From Cristatella mucedo (Eukaryota > Bryozoa > Phylactolaemata > Cristatellidae), in contig WPIO01000136.1 in NCBI GenBank assembly GCA_009760855.2, positions 329,001 to 393,000 of the forward strand: a stretch of DNA of 64,000 nucleotides. The letters run 5' to 3'. Under the pieces are notes generated by a model that had not been told where the DNA came from, did not search any database, and saw nothing but the letters and a program-made list of their open reading frames with translations. The position numbers and the translations under genes were made by a program. This document shows, one piece after another, positions 56,826 to 64,000 of this stretch. The first letter of the stretch is position 1; every line of letters starts with the position of its first letter.

Positions 56826-59430
56826 AATGCACCGCAATCCACTCTAATTAGGCTAACATCAACCAGACATTAGCGATGCCGAGCTCAAATTGTGCTCTGA
56901 TATTGCAATAGACGTTCGATTTGATCTATCCACAAAATTTCATGTCGCACGCGCACCTATGAAAATGAGCTTTGACAGCGGACGCCCGTACTGCAATCCA
57001 CCGCAATCCATTCTAGTTCTCGTTGAACCACCACAAATCAGCTGCGAAAAGCCCACCAATGTTTGGAATATAAAACTAGACTACACGCACAATTTACCAA
57101 GAAAATTTTGCGCGATTCTACTCATGCGTTCTCGTGAATTGCACTGAAATAACATTACAGTGGTCCAGGACAAAAAACAGCAATCCACTGTAAACCCCTG
57201 CAATCCACTGCATTTCACTACGCAACGAAAGAAATCCTGTTCAAAAAGCTCCCTTTTTGATTGCATATGACAGAAAACTCTGCGGAAATTGCACTTAAAA
57301 AATTTCACTTGCATTGGAGCAGCCGTTCTCGTGCCATGCGCTGCAATCGACTGCAGTAGCCCGGACCAATACCGCAATCCACTTCAATTAACCAAATCCA
57401 CCGCAAAAAATCAAAATTGATTGTGCTGAGCTCCAGTTTTTATTTCACATTAAAGTGCACTGTGCTGTGTGCACAACAGTGTAAAATAAAAAATTGGTCA
57501 TCCTCGCACTGTGGCAATGGGCGGCAATCGCCTAAAATGATCTGGGAAACTAACGCAATCCACTCTATTCCACTGCAAATCATCCTCAAGTCACCATCGC
57601 GGAGCTCTAAGTGACATCGCTTATAGGACTAGACTCAGTTCAAAGTGCACCCACGAAATTTGTCTTTATTTTGCACACGCGCTTTCAGGAAATGAATTGC
57701 AATCGACTGCAACGGCCCGGTCCCATATCGTAAACCACCTCAATCCGACAAATTCCGCTGCAATCCGCATAACAGCGACCATAACGCGTGCACTAGAAGC
57801 TCTAATTATGATTGCAAGCTGCTCTACTCTTCAGTTATTGTGTACTCGCGTAACTTCACTGTAATTGCCTCTACCATTCTGCAGCAATGCACTGCAATCG
57901 ACTGCAACTGGCCGGGCCAGTACATCAATCCACAGCAACACGCGAAAAACGACCAGAGTACGTACACTTTAAGCTCTAACATTATATTAACAGTGATTTC
58001 AAATTGGTCTAATTTTTTCTTAATCCCACAATTTCACTAACATTGCCACGACCATTCGGCAGCAATGCACTGCAATTGACTGCAATGACCCGGGCCAATA
58101 CCGCAACCTGTAGCAATCTGATGCAAAATGCCCTGAAATCAGTTTCGCAATGCTCCGATCTTGAATGCATGTTACAACGCACACTGGTTACAGTCAACCA
58201 AATCATTTTAAGCAATTGCGCTCCTACAGTCTCGGGCAATGCATGGCAATCTACGGCAACGGCTCGGCTCGAAGCAGCAATCCTCTTCAATCCGTGGTAA
58301 GTTGACCACAAATTGGCTGCCCGAAGTGCCAAATGTCATCGCATCCACATTTCTTTGCGCTAAAAGGGAAATCGTAGGACTTTCAAGCTATTTTTCGCAC
58401 ATTAATTGTCAACAATGCACGGCAATCGACAGCATGGCAGGGACCAATACCACAATTCGTGGCAAATCGATAAAAAATCGGCGGCACCAAGCTCCAAATC
58501 TCATTCCACGTATTATCTCACTTCGGGCGCACATACCTTCAAATCTTTTTCAACCAGCTCTGACCATTCAATATTGGGTGATGCATGGCAATCGACGGCA
58601 ATGGCCAGGATAAATACGGCAACCCATTAAGATCCATCGCAAATCACTGGAAAGTGACTGGGCCAAGATAAAATATATCTTACCTGTCACAGCCCACTGA
58701 GTTTATAGTGCAATCACATCTTTTCAACCAATCGAGCACGTACAATTGCTAGCAATGAATTGCAATCGACAGGAATTACCCCGACCAATACCAAAATTCC
58801 CGGCAATTTTAAAAGAGAAATTGGCAGCGCGGAAGCCTCAATTATCATTGCACATAGCATCTCACTGCGTCCAAAGTAAAACAGTGGCATTTACACGATG
58901 CTTTGCTCGTTAACTGTCAGCAATGCATGGCAATCCACAGCAATGGTAGGGCCGATAGCGGAATCCGTGGTAAATTGACAATATTGGCTTCAATAAACTG
59001 CAGCTCTCATTTCTCGTAACACGCACCCATAAGCGCATAATTTTCACTCATTGTGCGCGTTCAATCGACGACAACGCGCGGCAATCGACGGCAATGGCCC
59101 GGGTAAATACGCTAATCCATAACGGTCCTTTAAAAATGGACCGACAGTTGCTGAGAGAAGCTCAAACTTTTCTTGCGTATTGCACTACACTGCATTAAAA
59201 TAAACAATTGACAAAAGGGCAATCGAAGGCAACGCACGGCAATTAACGGCAATGGCCGGGTCTCTATCCCTATCGGTTTCAAATTTTCTGGAAATCGGCT
59301 GTTTAAATTTGTAATTGCCCTACTTAACACTCACTGTGGGTGCACATACTGTCATTTTGCGCATTCAACCTTAGGCAATGCATCGCAATCGACGGCAATT
59401 GCCCGAGACAATACAGCAATCTATGCTTGT
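56826..59430. repeat. Ancient tandem (satellite-like) array, about 16 units of 150-195 bp
   Basis: A core of the form GCAATCGACTGCAA, usually followed by a GGCCCGGGCCAATACC-like and a GCAATCCAC-like segment, recurs at 56,834, 56,993, 57,200, 57,343, 57,524, 57,699, 57,894, 58,072, 58,246, 58,422, 58,588, 58,762, 58,930, 59,081, 59,239 and 59,395. Spacing is 166-195 bp over most of the middle units (57,343-58,930), and 151-158 bp for the last three. Between cores, a weaker GCTC.AAT.TCATTGCA-like block also recurs. Units are strongly diverged, so the array is old. No coding potential. Confidence 0.88.
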
Positions 59431-59514
59431 CTGTTACTATTACAAACAAAGCTGGTGGGGCAAGATCCCATTTTTCTTGCGGATTACAGTATCGAATCCT
59501 ATCCTGCAGAGGCA

Positions 59515-59630
59515 ATCTTTTATTGCCGGTGCTGCAAGCGACGGTGATAGCCGTCAAGGCTCTTCTACCGCTGTGCAGAAATAGGCTGTTTATACAGCTG
59601 GTATTTATTAAACCAGTGAAAGCCGCATCC
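59515..59630 (+). mobile_element. SINE-1 3' part, adjoining the array
   Basis: GCGACGGTGATAGCCGTCAA, GGCTCTTCTACCGCTGTGCA, GAAATAGGCTGTTTATACAG, then CTGGTATTTATTA match SINE-1 body and tail. The tRNA-like head is lost. Confidence 0.8.
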
Positions 59631-59804
59631 TAGATTCTACACAAACTTAGTAGCAGGAAAGTTTAGCAAAAAGAGTTAAAGGAGCACGGGTACCGCTCTC
59701 CTCCTGCTCAAAGTGAAGCCGCTGAGTGACACCATAGTTGACCATAGATGTGAGCGCCAATAGGAGGAAGCGCAGAGTCGAGATCACGATTTGAGCGATG
59801 CCCA

Positions 59805-59981
59805 TCAATTCTCATAAGCAAGATAAATGCGCCGACGAAAAGTCCGTGAGATTTCGGGAGGCCGAAGTGGCGAACGGTCGGTGGCGCCGGAAGAGTAGGC
59901 GTTCTCGAACATAGACTCCGAGCTTAGATCGAGGATCGATTTGTCTTCTTCGCAGTCCACCGTCGAGAGCATCGACGGAGG
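59805..59981 (-). CDS. Candidate terminal exon of an unidentified minus-strand gene
   Basis: On the minus strand a polypyrimidine stretch and AG (CTTTTCCGCTTCCGTTCAG) precede a 58-codon open frame ending in TGA: PPSMLSTVDCEEDKSILDL, SESMFENAYSSGATDRSPLR, ISRTFRRRIYLAYEN. The composition is acidic/serine-rich, then basic, as in real C-termini, and unlike the surrounding repeats. No upstream exon was found and no family was recognised, so this remains weak. Confidence 0.25.
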   Translation of the reverse strand, partial: PPSMLSTVDCEEDKSILDLSSESMFENAYSSGATDRSPLRPPEISRTFRRRIYLAYEN

Positions 59982-60147
59982 CTGAACGGAAGCGGAAAAG
60001 AGGTGTGTCGGAAGCTGTTAGTTGCCCGCCAGAGAATTAGTTGCTGGCATAGGATAGTACGTGACAACGCATACTCTCCCCATTGCTGCTTCGATCGCTA
60101 CACTGGCTGGCACATTGCGGGAAAGAAGGGGGTGGTTTTGAGTCGGC

Positions 60148-60149
<2 letters not shown>

Positions 60150-60220
<71 letters not shown>
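60150..60220. repeat. (GA)n microsatellite, about 35 units
   Basis: A perfect GA run. The ERERER and SLSLSL frames over it are artefacts. Confidence 0.98.
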
Positions 60221-60224
<4 letters not shown>

Positions 60225-60357
60225 ACTGCCGTCTGCCCAACCAATCCACATCGGTGTGCGACCGATCAGTAATAGATGAAAAAACAGAGTTACAGTGCAC
60301 GGAGCAGGCCTCATGGCTTCTTATATCGGGCAATGCAGCCTCCATACTGACGAAGTC

Positions 60358-60530
60358 CCGATGGCACACTAGGTAAGGCGGTTGCTTTCACAACCTCGGT
60401 CCCGAGGTCGTGGGTTCGATTCCTGCGGTGGGCAATTCTTTATCGCCACTGCAAGCGGTGGTGATGGCCAAAAAAGGCTCTTCTGTCGCTATACAAAAAG
60501 AGGCTGTTTAATCAGCTAGGATTTATTTAC
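60358..60530 (+). mobile_element. SINE-1, complete reference-like copy
   Basis: The head GATGGCACACTAGGTAAGGC carries an A-box-like region. A possible anticodon arm contains CCTCGGTCCCGAGG, and GTGGGTTCGATTCCTGCGG is a near-perfect B-box. The body has TATCGCCACTGCAAGCGGTG then GTGATGGCC, which can form a hairpin, then GGCTCTTCTGTCGCTATAC, and a tail AGCTAGGATTTATTTA. It is the clearest tRNA-derived copy and on the plus strand. Confidence 0.9.
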
Positions 60531-62375
60531 CGTTATATATAGTTACATAGTTAAGTTGAGAGAGAGCACTAATCTTGTATTGCATTAGCATTTGCAATTT
60601 TTGGAATAGCAAATTTATCATATTAAAATGTGTAATTATCGTATTGAAATATCATTTACATTACTGCATCGTATTGCATTGCTTCACATCATAATTTATT
60701 AAGCTCGAGGTTGCAACAAAACAGTCGAGACCCAATCCCCCAATCCAGTATCCCTATCCACCTATTTCGCCCAATACCCTAGCCCTATCCACCCATTCCC
60801 CTCAATCTCGGGGGCCTAATCCCCAGATCGCTTCTACGCTTCGACCAGAGTGCATTTTGGCTCGTCGCCGCGACCTGCCCCCCTCGTCGAAGCAGTGCGC
60901 CAGTGTCGTATGCCACGTGTTGAAGTTGCGTGCAAGAGATGCAATCGTTCGCTGTTGTCGACTTCAGTGAATTACTTATAGCCTGTCCAAAAACGTCGAC
61001 GTCGCGTCGACGGCAGCAGCGACACCCCGACGACCTCGCTGAAGCACAGTATGGCCAGCAACAGGCGGATACAAGACCGGACGTTGAATGCCGAACTCCG
61101 ACTGCGGAGCCGTATCACAACTAACCCGACCAGCCCGCCTCAATGCTGCTGCTTCGCCGCTCGCTCGATGCTTGGAGAACAGCCTGCGCTCGAACTCGAC
61201 AATGTTTCCTAATGCGCTTGTCTCAAAACGAGGCTAGTGGAACTCCAGTTGCCCGGAACTAATAACGTAGAGAAAGCCCCTGTGGTGCGACCACGAATGG
61301 CATTTGAATCGTCGCGAAGCTGGCTGCAAATGCTAAGATTTCTGAAAAAAACCAGATCTCCTGGAACTAAGGCGCAAATAAGCGCTTTCGTTGGTATCGC
61401 ATAATAAATCTTCATGTGCTCGGATTTATCGGATAACGAAGTTACAAAAATCACAGGGTTTGCGATCGCCCAACTTTTTGAGTTGCTACTGCATTCGATT
61501 ATTTTTAAATCTGTTGCTCCTGGTTTAAGAGACAAAACCGACGGCAATTTTCCGTACAGGGAGTATGCGGAGCAGCTACGAGTTCACGACGGAACGTAGC
61601 TGCATCCTACGTTCAGTTTCGCAGTAGCGAAACTGAAGAAAGTCGTTAGATGATATCTGTACTTTTGCCAGAGTTCGGTTAATTCGGTAAAGCAGTGGCT
61701 ATTACTGCTGTGTATTGCTCATCACATAATGACATGTTCGCTTTGTTATATTGAAGGTGGCGTTGAGTCAGTGTCGCTTGGTGATCGCGTGCCTTGAAGC
61801 AGATCGGTAACTTATGACAAAAATGCTCGCTCTCTGTACTTTGCTGTGCACAATTGTGGCTCACAATACCAAGGCTCATGGACATGTGACTGTGGCCTAC
61901 GGGATTTTCTATCACTTCTATGCTGACGACAACCGGCTATAATTATTGCCATTTAAACTGTCGGAATTACTGCAGCGCCTGAGACCTGAAAGCTTGCCTT
62001 GTATACGTTCGACCCTGAAAATCGGCAATCTTTCTTAAGAAAACTTTGCTAAAAGTGACCTCCTACTCAAAGGACACACCATGCGCGCGTCTGGAAGAGG
62101 TAACTTTGTTCTTCTATGAAAAACTCTGAACGTTTCAAGGCTTTATTAACAAGCCCACTTCCACTGCTTGGGGAGCAACAAATGATTACAATCGGTCGCG
62201 ATCCACAACAATTAAGTGAAATCCACTTTCATCTACTGAATTTCTAGCATTAATTGGATGTGCAATGCTTTTGCTTGGACTGCATATGAAGTAGCTATAG
62301 TGTTCAACTACACGGGCAAAATGTGCCATTGCACGGAAACCTTCTTATGCATCAGCCGTGTTTGACTATGGTAGA
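60531..62375. other. Mostly unclassified DNA
   Basis: No confident gene. A CpG-richer patch at about 60,840-61,210 holds a 64-codon plus frame (60,930-61,124), Gln/Arg-rich and without a known motif. The minus frame 61,209-61,547 is also motif-free. Sequence near 62,160-62,240 (GCGATCCACAACAATTAAG, then GAAATCCACTTTC) faintly resembles the 56.8-59.4 kb tandem units. Confidence 0.4.
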
Positions 62376-62379
62376 TTGC

Positions 62380-62870
62380 GGCATTTGGGCTGGCCGCTGC
62401 AATCGATTGCAGCGTATTGCTTGACAACGGACAATGGCGCAAAGTAATGTGGTACGGTTAAACGTTTTACCAATTGAATATGGAATGCAAGTTGAAGCAT
62501 CGCGCAGTCAGCTGATTTTTGGTGGATTTTGGTAGTAGCCAGAGTTTTTGTAACCCATTTTTGAGAGACCGAGTCTGCCCAATTGCATTTAATTTGGCGG
62601 TACTTAAAATAAATTAACAGCCTCTTTTTGTACAGCGGCAGAAAAGCCTTGCCGGCTACCACCACCGCTTGCAGCGGCAATACAGGATTGCCCATCACAG
62701 GATTTGAAGACACGACCTTGGGACCGAGGACACGAAGAGCAACCGCTTTACCTAGTGTGCCATCACGGCTCACAAAGATGGTGTTGTACCATAGTCACTC
62801 GAAAATTGAGCTTTGTACCACAGACATTTGGTCGATTGTTGCTTAATTAGAGTGGATTACGGGGATTTGT
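62380..62870 (-). repeat. Inverted relics of the 56.8-59.4 kb tandem unit
   Basis: Near 62,399-62,415 the complement of the core is present as CTGCAATCGATTGCAGCG, with a GGCTGGCCGC flank. Near 62,840-62,860 TTAATTAGAGTGGATTACGG is the complement of the CCGCAATCCACTCTAATTAG seen at 56,832-56,851. A SINE-1 lies between them (62,600-62,775). Confidence 0.5.
62600..62775 (-). mobile_element. SINE-1 copy
   Basis: AACAGCCTCTTTTTGTACAG, GCCTTGCCGGCTACCACCAC, GCTTGCAGCGGCAATACAGG, then a head with CGACCTTGGGACCGAGGAC and TTTACCTAGTGTGCCATC match the complement of the copy at 60.36-60.53 kb. The B-box is mutated (ACAGGATTTGAAGACA). Confidence 0.87.
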
Positions 62871-62979
62871 TGAACGTTCCGACAGCCATCCTGTTTAAAC
62901 CCCATCTAAGGCTGGGGAATGCAAAACAGGGTGGCTGGCTAATAATCTTACTAGCACCCTCGGTGTGTCTAGGCTGGAC

Positions 62980-63785
62980 TGCTGTAGTTCTACTTTGGCT
63001 GGGCTACCGAACAAGTTATCAATCCTGTGCTTCTGGCGATGAATATGGCGGCAAGTTTGCTAAACAAAGCTATGAGGCAGCTATGTGTCTACTTTGCCAG
63101 AGACCATGCGATTCTGCCGGTCATTTAACAGATATAAAGCAAAAATGTCTATTGGGACCCAAAATTCACCCTGGCTCGACTCCTTCTTACCTAGCTGAAC
63201 TGTTACACCAGTTTCAGCCTCCTTGTACACCGGGACAATTAATTAGCTGTTATGCTTCTTAGAAACTGTTGGCCACAGAAGCTCTTGCTCCGTAGAATCT
63301 AGAATGTGGAATTCACTTTCACAATTCTTACCCAACGAAGTGTAATCTCTTGCTCCAACTGTGGCAATCCCTTCCAGCGTCCTGAGCCGCTACTTTCATG
63401 CCACGTCACTTCCTCGACTGCCCTCATGACACAGCTGTGCTTTTCACTTTCTCTTTATTGCGTGAGATGAAGTCTGCTGGCTACCTTATAAAAGATAAAT
63501 AAATCCTAGCTGATTTAACAGCCTCTTTTGTATAGCGACAGAAGAGCCTTTACGGCTATCACCACCGCTTGCAGTGGCGATAAAGGATCGCCCCACCGCA
63601 AGAATCGAACCCACGTGACCTCGGGACCGAGGCCGTGAAAGCAACCGCCTTACCTAGTGCGTGCCATCGCTGCACACCGAAAGCCGCCTGGGCTTTCGGT
63701 GCGCGCTTTAGAAAACTCCAGCTTAGCTACCTCTTAATCCTTAAGGATTTATGAGTTGGAGACAGATATACATTACGTTATTTAA
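62980..63785 (+). mobile_element. LINE-B copy, diverged, split by SINE-1
   Basis: TTTGGCTGGGCTACCGAACA, GCGATGAATATGGCGGCAAG and the translated SYLAELLHQFQPPCTPGQL identify LINE-B. The 3' UTR is interrupted after GGCTACCTTATAAAAG and resumes at CACCGAAAGCCGCCTGGGC, ending in an ACATTACGTTATTTAAG tail. Confidence 0.82.
63490..63680 (-). mobile_element. SINE-1 copy inserted in the LINE-B 3' UTR
   Basis: AAATAAATCCTAGCTGATTT begins the complement of the tail; TTTACGGCTATCACCACCGC, CAGTGGCGATAAAGGATCGC, an AAGAATCGAACCCACG B-box region and CCTTACCTAGTGCGTGCCAT follow. It splits the host LINE-B, so it inserted later. Confidence 0.9.
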
Positions 63786-63954
63786 GTTCATTCACTGCTG
63801 TTAATCTGCTGTAATTAAAAAAAAATAGATTACTGATGAAATGAGATTTAAAATTTTTAGAAATTCATAAAACTTAATTTTAATTTAGAAATTTTTAATT
63901 GTTTGTTTAAAATTTCTTTTTAATTGCTAAAGTCTCTAAAATTTTAAATAAGGA

Positions 63955-64000
63955 AATCAGATTTAAATAGCTGATTTAAAGCCTCATTTACATAGCAGCA
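63955..64000 (-). mobile_element. SINE-1 start, cut by the window edge
   Basis: TAAATAGCTGATTTAAAGCC then TCATTTACATAGCAGCA matches the tail side of SINE-1 (compare 56,220-56,262). The rest lies beyond the window. Confidence 0.65.

Noticed and set aside
56826-59430. CRISPR-like array
   Set aside because: The repeated units are long, diverged and without constant short repeats and unique spacers; the context is an animal genome.
60930-61124. 64-codon Gln/Arg-rich plus-strand frame as a small gene
   Set aside because: It lies in a CpG-richer patch with no recognised motif, no splice context and an equally open opposite strand; not enough to call it.

Overview
This is nuclear DNA from a multicellular animal. 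It holds one clear multi-exon protein kinase gene with consensus GT/AG introns, dense microsatellites, two families of CR1/L2-group non-LTR retrotransposons (called LINE-A and LINE-B here), two tRNA-derived SINE families, and a decayed Polinton-like DNA element. There is no bacterial gene organisation. The species cannot be named from the sequence; an invertebrate, or another animal rich in L2/CR1 LINEs, fits best.

Layout. 0-17.5 kb is a repeat graveyard: LINE-A and LINE-B fragments on both strands, often nested, an 886-bp CCATCT array (3.28-4.17 kb), a SINE at 9.7 kb and a MITE-like inverted-repeat element at 14.93-15.44 kb. From 17.56 kb the DNA becomes CpG-rich (candidate promoter island to 18.9 kb), and 19-42 kb carries many separate short CAG/CTG runs on both strands. 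The one confident cellular gene lies at 26,185-41,866 (+). It is a TESK-family (testis-specific kinase/center divider type) dual-specificity kinase in ten coding exons, whose splice phases join into one 870-codon frame. Its introns hold long CT, GT, AC and GATA microsatellites and SINE/LINE relics.

From about 43.6 to 56.2 kb the DNA is AT-rich and contains a broken virus-like element. On the + strand is a protein-primed type B DNA polymerase of Polinton/adintovirus type, split by later insertions and frameshifts. On the - strand is a degenerate gene with phage-tail-fibre-like repeats (NLGDPVD, LDMNNHRIIDL, NDVATK), itself split by a LINE-A. At least four younger insertions lie inside the element: a LINE-A carrying a SINE, a short LINE-A-tail repeat, a LINE-B and a second LINE-A. 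A GC-rich block that may be a solo LTR is a possible fifth.

From 56.8 to 59.4 kb there is an old tandem array of about 16 diverged units, roughly 150-195 bp each, built around a GCAATCGACTGCAA core; inverted relics of it occur near 62.4-62.9 kb. The right end (59.4-64 kb) has several tRNA-derived SINEs, a GA microsatellite, a LINE-B interrupted by a SINE, and a weak candidate terminal exon of a minus-strand gene (59,805-59,981).

The most unusual items are the fibre-like gene in the fossil element, the 175-bp-period array, the SINE that shares its 3' tail with LINE-A, and the CAG/CTG clustering around the kinase gene.
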